This document shows positions 47,171 to 58,081 of a DNA stretch of 64,000 nt, one piece after another. Within the stretch, counting starts at the first letter, position 1; the number at the start of each line of letters is the position of its first letter. The notes under the pieces are model-generated. The model made no database searches and was not told where the DNA came from. It saw nothing but the letters and a program-made list of their open reading frames with translations. Origin of the DNA: Bidens hawaiensis (taxonomy: Eukaryota; Streptophyta; Magnoliopsida; Asterales; Asteraceae); assembly GCA_021521415.1 (NCBI GenBank), contig JAIQDT010005797.1, forward strand, positions 1 to 64,000, read 5' to 3'. The translations under genes were made by a program, and so were the position numbers.

Positions 47171-48258
47171 TAATACGCAAATTCGATTAGTTTTCATAAT
47201 TGCTAGACGTCACCAAAGAAATGAACATAAATTTAAAAACCAACATATACAAAAGAGAAAAAAAAGATATTAGTTTTCATAATTGCTGAGAACACCAAAA
47301 AATAAAAAGTTTAAAAAAAAAATTATATGAAAAAAAAAAGGTTAGTGGAACAGAATGAGCTGAGAGTGTTAAGGCCACTAACGACATCAATTATTTAAGC
47401 AAAGAAATAGAGTTTTGCGCTCCTTGGAACTTAACACAAACAACCAGCCAACTCACCACAAAGCACTCATGTTTATTAGCTTAAAAAACAAGTCCTAAAT
47501 AAGAATCCTGAGAAATCAGAAAACCAACTTATGGCACCAAGCTTCACTTTTACTATATATAGATAATTTGGTTGGTATGATTTCGTTTACGGTATGGATA
47601 TGATACCAACAATCTGTATAACAACCACAAAATAAGTCTCAAAATTTAAAGTCCTTTATATATGTTTAACATAGACAGAAAACAATATAAATAATATCAT
47701 AAATGGTTCCAATAGTGCAGCTATAGTTAAATTAAATACTAAATAATAAAGATATATATAATAAGAAACATAAAATTAAATTTATCTCGTTTCAAATAAT
47801 TGAAATCTTAGTTTTAACATTTAAAACGCGTTTAGTTCAATAATAAAGAATTACATTAGAAAGAGAAAATTAAGGTAAAAAAAATATGAGAGAATGAGTG
47901 TGAAGGTTTCGAACCCTCGATCGTTTCTCGCATCATGTTAGTACTAACAGTAGGCCAGAGTCTTGAAGATGAAACCATTGCCGCTATTATCTCCTTTAAA
48001 TGCAATATAACTAAAAAAAAAATTCCTTGAAAAGTGACGCAAGTCGAACCCATGATCTCTTTATTAAAACAAAGTGTCTTCTATCATTGAACAAAGACCC
48101 CAATACATCTATGTTACAGTTCAACTAGGGTCTTTCATCTTCGTGGCGGTTTGTACTTTTGCGCACCTAAGAACAAGCTTGTGACCTTCTACAGATATTA
48201 GCAAAGTGTTAGCACTTCATAAGTCAAAATAATCCAAAATATACATTTCAAATCTTAA
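47171..48258. other. AT-rich non-coding DNA
   Basis: No gene seen. Two tRNA-B-box-like phrases (GTTTCGAACCCTCGATC near 47908, AGTCGAACCCATGATCTC near 48033) probably belong to old SINE-type debris. Confidence 0.4.
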
Positions 48259-49015
48259 GGGTGCGTTCGTTTCACGGACTTTTTTTTAAAGGATTTGAAA
48301 TTGGAATTGGAATTGGAATGGAATGCAATGTTTGAGAATCCCTATCATGTGTTTGGTTGGTTAATATGTATTGGAATTATAATCTTCTTCATTCTCGGAT
48401 TTTTTTTTAAGAACGAGGGCAAAGGCAGAAACGTTTTAGTTTTTTTACATTTTTCGTTTTTGATTTATATTTTGAGTTGTGATTTTTTATTAATTTTTTT
48501 GAATTTCAATAAAAACCCCTCTAAAGAAATTCAAAAACATTAATAAAAAAATCATAACTCAAAATATAAATGCAAAACGAAAAATGTAAAAAAACTAAAA
48601 CGTTTCCGCATTTGCCTCGTTCTTCAAAAAAAAAAAACCTAACCAGAAACCCGTTCTGACCTTGACCCATTCCGACTCGGACTAAAACCTTTTGATCCTA
48701 ACCTGTTCCGACCGAACCAAAACAATCCTTTTTTTAGTTGACCAATTCCGACCCTAACCCGTTCCGACCCATGACCCATTTCGACCCAACCCATTTGCCA
48801 TCCCTAGTGCTGATTAGGATTAATAAAGCAATCCTTTATTTTCTATAACAATCCTTATAAAATTGGTGGGATTTTAAAATCCCATGAAATGTGGGATCTG
48901 ATAGGATTTAGTTTCCATTCCATTTTTTCATTTAATGAAACGAACATATCATGATCATGGGATTTAAAATCTCATTCTTTAGAATTCCTTTCAGACTCTT
49001 GAAACGAACAGGACC
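48259..49015. mobile_element. Harbinger-type foldback MITE
   Basis: The termini GGGTGCGTTCGTTTCA and (reverse complement of the right end) GGTCCTGTTCGTTTCA form terminal inverted repeats. The flanking trinucleotide is TAA on both sides (48256-48258 and 49016-49018), as in PIF/Harbinger (Tourist) MITEs. Inside, about 90 bp at 48405-48500 is repeated inverted at 48545-48640 with about 90% identity, so the single strand could fold into a long hairpin. A short direct repeat outside the element preserves the empty site (49053-49090). Confidence 0.8.
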
Positions 49016-49084
49016 TAAAGGATTAAACGTGTACAAACCTAAAGTCTACTAATGTACATTTCAAATCTTAAGGGATTAAATGTG

Positions 49085-49450
49085 TACAAACCAGTGGTTT
49101 GTTCAAGTCTGCGGTTTTTGTGTACAGTAGTTTTAAATCTACGACTTTCGTCCATGTGGTTTCATTTTACTTGCAATTAAACCCAACCCCACTAACACCT
49201 TTAAGTCTGGTCGTTAAACTCATCTGCGTGCCCCTCATGTGAGGAGCTTAGTTTACTTGGGGAAAAAACAACAAAATTACCCCTAAAGTGAGGGCACACT
49301 GACGGGTTTAACGATCAGACTTAACGGGGTTAGTGGGGTCGGGTTTAATTGCAACTGAATGAAACCACATGGACGAAAATTGAATATTTAAAATTATTGG
49401 ACTAAAATCCCATATTTAAACAAACCACATAGACAAGAACCATAATTCAC
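49085..49450. mobile_element. Foldback (Mutator-like?) MITE
   Basis: About 49140-49240 (CTTTCGTCCATGTGGTTTCA, TTAAACCCAACCCCACTAAC) is repeated inverted at about 49300-49400. The outer arms carry GTGGTTTGTTCAA-type words in inverted order. A loop of roughly 60 bp separates the arms. No clear target duplication was found, so the superfamily is uncertain. Confidence 0.6.
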
Positions 49451-51014
49451 TCTATATATAATTAAAGTTTGTCTTTCAGTTTATAAACTTGTTTAGAAAG
49501 AATAAAGATATTTTAAAACAACAATTGAACTATGGAAGTTTTGTATTATCTTTGAACCATCAATATTTTGCTGTCGTTTTCATTTAGTAACACATTTACA
49601 AACAAATATGCTTTGACGACGAACGTACATTTCTATTTATAAAATTTGCAAATGACAATGGAATTTGCAACCTTCCAGAGAAAATTAAGGTACTAATTTC
49701 TTAAAGTTTTGGCAACTTTTAAATAAAAGTTTGCAACTTTTTATAAGAAAGGTTACATTGGATACTTCAATTCAACCTTTATATTAAATAAAGTTGTATT
49801 AGAGTCAAACGCAATACAGCTAAAAAAAGTTACTTAAGAAAAGTTGCATTAGTCTTATTTTCAATCAATGTCTAGATATATCGAATAAAGGTGATGCTGG
49901 TGGTCAAAGGATTTTGGTATTTTTTGGGACATTGGTAGGAGGTGACGGTGTGGGGTGGGTGGGTGGTGGAAGAATTTGAGAAGAGAGAGAGAGAGGGAGG
50001 GAGGAGGGGGGGGGGTTATGAACTTCTTTTTCTTTTTTCTTTTATATAATTATATATTAAATATGTTTTAATAAATTGATAAAATGATAAATTTGTCCTT
50101 ATGTGAAATGTGCATTACTTGACTTAACAAGAAAAGTTAATTAGGTTAGGGCCAAATGACAAATGATATTGAATTTGTAAACGTAAAGGATAAAACACAT
50201 CAATTTATTTATTTATTTATTATTTTGGGTGCAACGGTAATGACGGAGGAAACATTTTAGTTTTTAAAATTTTTTTTGTTTTTCATTTATATTTTTGAGT
50301 ATGATTTTTTTTATTATTTTGTGAATTCTTTTATGGTTTTTTTTTTTTTGCCGAAAATCCTTCTCACACTTCTTATTTTTGTCTCTTTTTGTATTTTAAT
50401 TTTCCCTTTATATATACGTAATTTGTTAGTGTTAGGAACAATATTCATTTGACAGTTTGATGTGTATGTATGATTTACCGGTCTAAACCGATATTTTAAT
50501 AAAAGCCCACATTTAAATGTATAAATCAACCATAAAAAATTATCAGCCTCACATTACCGGCTTCCTATATGAAATTGGTATAACCGGTTCAATGGCTTTT
50601 AAATCATTGATATGTATGCATATTTTTTATTTATTTTGGAACCAGGTTTCAAAAGCGATATATACCCATGTTAATGGTTAGCACGTCTAGCTAACAATCA
50701 AGCAAGACAGAAAACCTTTTATTTAATCTTTCTTTTTCTTTCACTCCATTCTGGCTGGCCGTGTCTTAGAAGTTCAATGATAGCTGGTTAATAACCTTCC
50801 CCTTTTTGTAGTCCTAAGCACGTCATTTTTTCCCCTCACATCTCGATTGCCTTCCAACCATTTTTCAGCTTTTTATTTCTTTTATTGTTACAATTTCTTA
50901 TAAATTTCAGGTTATAAACTTTTCACTAGTAATTAGCATGTCAAAGGTATCATTTTATCATTTCAATTATAATCTTTTGTTTTTAATATATTAATTTAGT
51001 ACATTTTTGCATAA
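49451..51014. other. AT-rich non-coding DNA upstream of XTH
   Basis: No gene seen. A GA/GGGG-rich tract lies at 49978-50016. At 50230-50350 there is a diverged half of the MITE hairpin arm found at 48405-48500 (AACATTTTAGTTTTTAAAAT and TTTTTGTTTTTCATTTATAT words). Confidence 0.5.
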
Positions 51015-51151
51015 TCGAGCCGGGGGTCTCACCGGAAGCAGCCTCTCTATTCCTATGGGGTAGAGGTAAGGCTGTCTATATCTTACCATATTCAGACCCT
51101 ACCATAGCTTTACTATTGGTGGGATTTACTGAGTACGATGATGATGATGAT
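51015..51151 (+). mobile_element. Truncated Au-type SINE
   Basis: The sequence matches the 3' part of the widespread plant Au SINE: GAGCCGGGGGTCTC, GGAAGCAGCCTCTCTA, TATGGGGTAGAGGTAAGG, TGGGATTTACTGAGTA and a short GAT-repeat tail. A perfect 12-bp duplication ATTTTTGCATAA flanks it (51003-51014 and 51152-51163). The 5' tRNA-related half is missing, and the copy starts inside the B-box region. The duplication immediately adjoins the truncated end, so the truncation happened during insertion. Confidence 0.85.
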
Positions 51152-51163
51152 ATTTTTGCATAA

Positions 51164-51459
51164 ACACGTACTTTGGTGACTTTTACCTCAAATTTGACAT
51201 CCTAAAGATAAAACTTTGTCCCCTGTGAAAACTTGCATGTAGGAATTGGTATAATTATTCAAATTTGATTTTCTAAAATTGGAGAGAAATCATGAATACT
51301 TATGGCATTTAATAAATGTCAAAATGAGACTAGGTCCAGATACATGTTATTATGTTAAATAATTGAAATTAAATAACAATAAGCATACTAAACAAAGGCT
51401 ATATAAGGTGTTAGGAAGCCATGACAAAAGCATTCCAAAACAAACTAAACACAGATGCA
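51164..51459 (+). promoter_or_regulatory. XTH core promoter with TATA box
   Basis: TATATAA at 51400-51406 is the only well-placed TATA element. Transcription would start about 25-35 bp downstream (about 51430), which is after the upstream ATG at 51421 and before the ATG at 51460. The Au SINE lies about 250 bp upstream of the box. Confidence 0.6.
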
Positions 51460-52601
51460 ATGGCAACAACATTCCAGAGTTTGGTTGCTGTTGTATTTAT
51501 CTCATCAATTTCATTCCAATCATGCTTTGTGAATGCAAATTTTTACACCGACACTTATTTCAACTGGGGTGCCAAGCATTCATATATTTTCGGCAACGGA
51601 GATGATCTTAATCTGGTGCTGGATAATGTTTCAGGTACATATCATCCATCTCTAGCTTCAAAAATTCTCAAATGAAAGTGCTTATATCACTTTAATTACA
51701 GGGTCTGGTGTTCAATCACACAAGGCATACCTATTTGGAAGCATTGAACTGTTAATCAAGTTGGTTCCAGGAAACTCCGCAGGAACTGTCACAGCATATT
51801 ATGTAAGTGCATTATCAAAACCGATACACGTAACAGTTACATATGAACAAACTTGAACTTATCACGATACTCACTCTTTACTACTATTGTGGAACTGTTG
51901 CAGCTTTCGTCTACGGGTGACTATCATGATGAGATCGACTTTGAGTTCTTAGGGAACTCAACAGGAGAACCTTACACCATGCACACAAACATCTTTACCC
52001 AAGGCAAAGGAAATAGGGAGCAACAGTTCAAGTTATGGTTTGACCCAACTGCCGATTACCACAACTACACCATTCACTGGAACCCCGACGCAGTTGTGTA
52101 AGTTAACCACCCTGACATATCCTCTACTCCAATTTATGTTTTGTTTAAAGACAAACTTTTCCTAAGTTGTTTCAAAATCAAAATACACGCAGGTGGTATG
52201 TTGATAGCATACCAATTCGGGTATACAGAAACTACAAAAGCGAAGGAATTGGATTCCCAGACCAGCAAGGAATGCAGGTGTACTCTAGTTTGTGGAATGC
52301 TGATAACTGGGCAACGAGAGGCGGTCTAGTGAAAATAGACTGGTCATGTGCACCTTTCAGGGCCGGTTTGCGTAAGTTTAATGCAAGGGCTTGTAAGTGG
52401 AATGGACCATTTAGCATCTACCATTGTGCCTATCCTAATAAAGCTAATTGGTGGACCTCCTCCGTCTATAAGCAATTGAGCTGGGACCAACAGGGAAAAC
52501 TCAAGTGGGTCAGAGATAACTACATGATCTACGACTACTGCACAGATTATGAGCGTTTCAATTGGCAGATGGCTCCTGAATGCTCCAAGCCGCAATACTA
52601 A
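51460..52601 (+). CDS. XTH: Xyloglucan endotransglucosylase/hydrolase (GH16)
   Basis: Four exons in consistent phase: 51460-51634, 51702-51802, 51904-52097 and 52193-52601, giving 292 residues, normal for the family. Introns follow GT-AG. A signal peptide ([20 protein letters not shown]) targets the cell wall. The enzyme cuts xyloglucan and rejoins it to another chain or water, loosening or reinforcing walls. The catalytic motif [10 protein letters not shown] is intact in exon 3, followed by the usual N-glycosylation site (NST). The C-terminal XET domain has [20 protein letters not shown] and four late cysteines ending in PECSKPQY. An in-frame ATG at 51421 would add 13 residues, but it lies only 15 bp after the TATA box and would precede the signal peptide, so 51460 is preferred. 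All exons are free of lesions. It resembles group I/II enzymes, and which member is not determined. Confidence 0.9.
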
Positions 52602-52807
52602 ACAAAACTTAACTGATATGCATGTCCAGTCCATTTTCCAGTATAAACTAAACTCAATGTTACTGTTTTTAAATGTGCGTTTTTCTTATTTACAAGCACA
52701 CCCCGTGGAATTATATATTACTTACGTTGACATTTTTATACAAAATATGGAATCGATATGCTTACGGTGTCCTAAAAACATTTTCAGATAGTGTCCAACG
52801 TGAACTC

Positions 52808-52813
52808 AATAAA
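52808..52813 (+). terminator. XTH poly(A) signal
   Basis: AATAAA about 207 bases after the stop codon, the nearest canonical signal. Confidence 0.5.
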
Positions 52814-53285
52814 ATATTATGTGTGCATTCTCTATAAGGTGTGTTCTTTGTTTATAGTTATATTAAAAACTAACAAACCATCTTAATCTTAAATATATAT
52901 ATATATAAACGAAACTTTAAAAGCTCTCTGATTACTTCCTACATTCTCTTAAGCCACCAGATTGCTTTATTTGTAAATGGTGGCTTCTCATGCGTTTGAC
53001 CCTAATTCACGGGTATGGATCTTACCAAACCCAGATAGTCTTTAAACGGGTTATAGCATCTCATTAAATTAAAAATTAATATAACAAAATATTTGATATG
53101 GAAAATCTTATAAAATAGGAATATACTCAAAATTAATATATGATTTTTTTAAAAAATATATTATTTATAATTAAAAAACAATTTTATAGTAAAAAAATAA
53201 ACGGGTAATGGGTCTCACCAAATCCAGATAACTTTTAAACCGGGTTATAACATCTCATTTATTTGTGAAATCCTTTCATCATCAA
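52814..53285. other. XTH 3' flank with a direct repeat
   Basis: AT-rich, no gene. Two similar stretches of about 50 bp (GGGTATGGATCTTACCAAACC at 53013, and its relative at about 53205, both followed by a GGGTTATA-CATCTCATT phrase) are diverged direct repeats. Confidence 0.5.
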
Positions 53286-53960
53286 ACGCGCGTTTGTTTC
53301 ACAAAATTCATGGGAATTCAAAGGAATTAGAATTAAAATCCCATGACATACGGCGTCGTTTCGTTGGAATTGGGATCTTAATTCTATCTTGGTGTGTTCT
53401 GTTATTAAAGAATTGGAATTGGAATTGGAATTCAATCCCTTAAAATTCTTTTAAATAAAGGGATTATAAATCCTTTCGAAATATAGAGGATTTCAAGTGA
53501 ATTCGTTGGAATCTTTTCTCGAGTTTTTTTTTTATTTTTTTATTTTTTTATGAGAATAACGAATAAAACATTTTAGTTTTTTTTTTACTTTTTTTGTTTT
53601 TGATTTATATTTTGAGTTATGAATTTATTATTATTATTTTTGAGTATTTTTTCGAGGGTTTTTTATCTTAATAGAAAAATCCTAAAAAAAGTCAAAGAAA
53701 ATAATAAAAAAAATTATAATGCCGAAAAATCTAAAAAACTAAAATGTTTTCGCCGTTATCCTCGTTAAAAAAAATAAATAAATAAACCCGATTCCAATTC
53801 ATTTGTTAAACGAACGCATTAAGATTGGAATTGGATTTCAATTCCTTCAAATTCCAATTCCTATTGAAATGTTTAGATTCCAAATCCATTTCCTTCCAAT
53901 TCCAAATCCTATGCAAATTCCAATTCAAATTACATTCCATTCTGTGAAACGAACGCGCCC
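53286..53960. mobile_element. Second Harbinger-type foldback MITE
   Basis: The right end TGTGAAACGAACGCGCCC is followed by TAA (53961-53963). Its inverted partner at about 53286 (CGCGCGTTTGTTTCACA) marks the left end. The interior repeats the hairpin-arm words of the 48259 element (ACATTTTAGTTTTTTTTTTA, TTTTTGATTTATATTTTGAG) and their inverted copies near 53690-53770. It is more diverged and lacks a clean left TAA. Confidence 0.7.
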
Positions 53961-54831
53961 TAAGTATATTATTAACTCTCTTACAATAAATGAAATTAAA
54001 ATCCAAAAATATATAAATATTAGAAACAAATAACGTAAAACAACCCCAGTAGATATTGACCATGAAGAAAAGAAGGGAAATAACTATTATTCAAAGAATA
54101 TTATTCAAGAAAATAATTAAATTCTCTAATAATTTTAGTTGATTCAAACATTTTATTTCTCTCTTGATAGTTTGGGTTATCCATTTATCATGTGAAGGAT
54201 GTAAAACGCAGTGCAAATATTTTCCTTTGTGTTGATTCCAACTCTTTTAGGACATAAGGATCTCACGGATGACGTCAGTGAAGAAACACTAGTTTAACCT
54301 AAAGGTTAAACACAAGTCTAACCGAAGAGGTTAAGCGTAAGTCTCAACCAATGTTAAGGTAAATTTGATCACACAAGTTTAATCCGATTCAACCTGCAAA
54401 ACAGAACACCGAGAGCCAAGAAGGGAAAGAAAGGGGGGGGGGGGTCTTTTCGTAACCACCCTCTGACGTGTCAATCAGTATTTTCTATGAAAAATAACGA
54501 GTGATAGTTTGAAGGAAAAGGATCTTTAGTTGGTCCAACTGTAGTATTTATAGCTGGAGAGGTAGAGAATGATTGGTCGGGATGTCATTATCAATGGAAC
54601 CTTCTATTCTCATGGAACAGAGCACGTACAAGGTTTCTGATTGGACGTGACAGTTGGTGGATATGGACGACTGTCACCAGAGGTTACAGTGTTGGTGCCT
54701 TGTGATTAGCTCTTCATGCCGTTAGAATTCCTTTTGACTTGGTTGTTAGCTTTAAGGAACATCAGACTGTGATTGGCCCAAGGACTAACCGTTATATAAT
54801 GCTTGTCTCCTTCACATGTGGTAGGTCTTCT
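53961..54831. other. Non-coding DNA, possibly LTR debris
   Basis: No gene. A G run (54434-54447) and a TATA-like GTAGTATTTATAGCTGG at about 54542 suggest remnants of an LTR. Short inverted words (TTTAACCTAAAGGTTAAA, about 54293-54310) are present. Boundaries were not found. Confidence 0.35.
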
Positions 54832-55222
54832 TGTAGGTCCCTGAAATGGATCGAATACAAAAGTATCACAAAATCTAAGGGTGCGGAATCGCCTTAGTAT
54901 TTGTTTACGAGTATTAATATAAACACGAACAAATAGAAACAATGACTAAACTAAAAAGGCTACGTATATTGAATAATAACTTGGTATCGATCAACACACT
55001 TTTGAAAACACAAACAAGGCTCACGGTTCCAAAGTCTAACTTAAAACCCTAGCCGAAGATATGTTTTATAACACATATATTTGCATCATACAGACTAGGC
55101 GAAGTTAACACAACTTCGCCTCAAGTTTAACTTCGCTTTTAAACAAACATATTAAACATAAACATAACACAATTATTCAATACAGACAAGACAAACATTA
55201 AACTTATGGACTACTGACATAA
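54832..55222 (-). mobile_element. D-family copia LTR, interrupted by Harbinger
   Basis: It resembles the LTR at 60618-61024 from start (TGTAGGTCCC) to near the end (GGACTACTGACATAA). It lacks only the last 13 or so bases, because a Harbinger element enters at the TAA. A perfect 10-bp stem with 5-base loop (AGGCGAAGTT/AACTTCGCCT, 55097-55121) mirrors the hairpin in the other LTR. Confidence 0.65.
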
Positions 55223-55529
55223 AGGGTATGTTTGGCAAAACTAGCTTGCGGCTGGAAGTTGGAAGCTGGTGGCTGGAAGCTGGTAGCTGTAGATTTTTAG
55301 ATATATTTAGGTGTTTGGTAGAGTAGCTGGAGCTTTAATAAAATGTATAAAATGACCAAAATAGACATAACTAAAAAACACAATGGAAAACGTAATCACA
55401 CACACACACATATATATTTATATATAAGTTTTTTATCAAATAAATAAAACATGGTTATTTTCTATTAAATAAAACATAGTCATTGGCAAACAGTCGAGAA
55501 TAAAATATAATATTATTAAATCATTATTG

Positions 55530-56890
55530 TCATGCATTCCATATCAAAGTAGCAATATTGTTGCGAACAAGTTTCATCTCATTCGTTGTTCCTTCAAATA
55601 GACCGCTGGTGCTTGTGTCATAGTTACTAACATCATGAAGTTCATCTCGTGGTATGTAGTTTGGATGGTGCTCCATTGTAGTAAACATGATATCTTCTTG
55701 AGAATTACGTATATAGTTATGCAATGTAAATGTGGCCTTGAAAACATCAATTTGTGTTTGCGCGCTATACTTGGGCATTGTACAAAGTATCTTAAATCGT
55801 TTCTTCAAAATTCCAAATGACCTTTCAATATAACTTTGTAAAGATGAAGGTGATCGGTTGAAAGCTTCTTGCATATTATTCGGGGGGCTCCCTTTCAAAT
55901 TGAGATTGATGGTATCTTCTCTTCTAATATGGAACAAGATACCCTTTTCTGCCTGGATATCCTTTGTCAACTAAATAATATCTACCTGATAAAGGAGTTA
56001 AAAAATAAAAGACGTTGGCATTTATTAAAAGTAACATGAAACAGTTCCAAATATATGTGTAAAAAATTCTTGATATTACCTTCAGGTGGGTGGGAAGTTG
56101 AATTTACTATCTTGGGTCGCGTTAATAAAAACACGTGTGTCATGGGCTGAACCCTCCCATCCGATCGATACGAATGTGAAACACATATCAAAATCACATG
56201 TTGCCATTACGTTGAAAGTTGGTACCCCTTTTCTACCAATATAAGGTAGTTGTTGACTCTCTAGGATGCAGACCCCTATGTGTGTACCATCAATACATTT
56301 GATACAATCCTAAATATAATTTGAAATTAGTTAAATAACAAAGTACACAAGCATGAATGACATTAATCAATTTAATACCTTGAAATACGGCTTGTATCTT
56401 TCGCTGTTCAATATTTGAGGTGGTACAAATTGAAAAGTTGGATCTTTTGGTCTTATAATGTCGCATGCTAGACCTTGAAAACCTTTATCTCTACCAGCTA
56501 TTGCCTCTAGAATTTCTTTAAATACTCTACTAATAGTCTCCCCATAACGTTGAAAACTATCCCCAACATCCCTGTTAGATAATCCCAATGCCAATGTATA
56601 CAGAAATATCCCCACCTTATCAGAAGTTGACATTCTATCACTCGACTGCAATCCATAGTTTGATTCAAGCTTTTTACATAATTTCATAAACACGTTTGAA
56701 TGCATTTACACATCGTATAGGATTGCCATTTAAAACTTCCATTATCCAAGACTGCCTAGTTTGTGATGATGTCATGCGTGGTCCCTTGTATATATGCTTA
56801 TAATAGTATGCAGCAACTAGATCACTTGTATAAGTTGAATACAACAAAAAATTATAACAATGTAATTTGTGTTTCTTCTTGCTTATTTCA
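55530..56890 (-). pseudogene. Harbinger DDE transposase
   Basis: On the minus strand: an N-terminal part (56367-56705, FLYTLALGLSNRDVGDSFQ, RPKDPTFQFVPPQI) and the first Asp near 56285-56320 in a CIDGTHIGVCI-like stretch. Then come the second Asp (AHDTRVFIN, about 56100-56140) and the C-terminal half (55530-55970), where IERSFGILKKRFKILCTMP holds the third acidic residue (Glu). Upstream extension to about 56890 reads MTSSQTRQSWIMEVLNGNP but with a frame break. At least one intron (near 56310) and some stops interrupt it. It would cut and paste the element, but this copy is probably dead. Confidence 0.75.
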
Positions 56891-57129
56891 TTATCTATAA
56901 TAATCCTGATAATAAATTCAATATCAGCTTAACATATAAACACATAAACAGCTAAAACATAAAAGCATAAATTGCTTAACATATAAAGACGTAAATAATA
57001 TTCTCGAATAAATATAAATTAAAATGAAAAATATCAAATAACTTCCATAGTCATGGCACTAACACATCAAGATAAAAAAAAATAAGTCAATCCAAAAGCA
57101 ATAAAGTTCAAATAAGTAGAAACAATAAT

Positions 57130-58081
57130 GTCTTCGTAACATGTCCTCCAAGAAAATTTTAGTCGGTCAGCCTTTGCTTTCGTTGCAGCCACACAAACCT
57201 ACTATGATCATGTCGCACATTTATAAACATTTCTCTTTTAATGGGATCTTCAAATAAGTCCATTGAAAAGAACCACAACTCCTCAACTTCTCGCATTAAT
57301 CCTGCATCTACCATCTGGTTAAGCACACCTATGGTAGCTTCAATACTAAACTTAGTACTTTGACTAAATTTGGAAGAATCTTATTCTAATATTTCTAGAG
57401 CACGTTGCTGATGCATATTACTTTGAGTTAAATGGTCTTTAAGCATTGAAGCTCCCAATGAGTCTCTCCCTTTACGTTTCATCTTAACCGGCCTAGGCTT
57501 AGTGTTTACTTTGGTAGGCTTCTCAAAATTTTTTCTACCTCACTTGGGCTTGATGTTGATGCATTAGGTTGACGCATTTCATTCATCCAGTCACTGAAGA
57601 AATTATTTTCTTGAGTTTCCAAGTTTTCTAGATTAGAAGGTATATCATTGTATACTTGATAATCGCCTGCAGTATTACCTCCGTCAACATTGTAATCCTA
57701 AAGGTTTTCAACATGCACCTCACTGAATGTAGTTGGATCCATAGAGGGTGCCACACAATTTTCCCCACTAGCAACTGCATCTCCAAATAACTGATCCCAC
57801 TCTTCTTGTAGTTGTATAGATGGTTGATTAATTTGAATTGCTAGAACTGTCGGGTTTTCCTACAAAATATAATGGCGAATCGTTAGTTATCATTATGAGT
57901 GGAATATTATACGGTATTTAAATGTTATATTTAAATGAGTGGAATATTAAATGTTATAAATGAGTTACATTATGTCACCTGAAATTTTCTTTTCCACCAT
58001 TCATCAGAACAATTAAGTTGCCTGGTACATTCATTCCAACCTAGACCAATCTCTCCGTTCTTAAGTGACTTCCAAAGGTAC
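57130..58081 (-). pseudogene. Harbinger Myb/SANT-like DNA-binding protein, truncated by copia C
   Basis: The minus strand encodes LKNGEIGLGWNECTRQLNCS and EWWKRKFQ (trihelix-type Myb end) near 57980-58075, an acidic middle region, and a C-terminal helical part (RKGRDSLGASMLKDHLTQ, then a SIEATIGVLNQMV stretch) at about 57150-57480. This is the usual second gene of plant Harbinger elements, whose product helps bring the transposase to the nucleus and DNA. The N-terminus is removed by the LTR at 58082. Internal stops occur. Confidence 0.65.

Larger units (their letters stand above)
55223..58081 (-). mobile_element. PIF/Harbinger transposon, split by copia C
   Basis: The left terminus GGGTATGTTTGGCAAAACTAGC follows a TAA trinucleotide (55220-55222), the target used by this superfamily. 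The minus strand carries both Harbinger genes: a DDE transposase and a Myb/SANT-like protein. The Myb gene is cut at 58081 by copia C, so the other terminus is outside or beyond the nested elements. From 55224 to 55500 there is repetitive terminal DNA (GGCTGGAAG-like words). Confidence 0.8.

Noticed and set aside
47900..48060. tRNA-like GAACCC phrases
   Set aside because: Short B-box resemblance without the rest of a tRNA or SINE. No duplication found.
16807..52601. A functional cluster of the oxidase and XTH genes
   Set aside because: Both act in the wall, but they are about 31 kb apart with only transposons between and no shared regulatory sequence seen. The proximity may be chance.
53803..54063. 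ORFs with Ile-Pro or Asn-Leu repeats
   Set aside because: They come from AATTGG/CCAATT repeats at the right end of the MITE.
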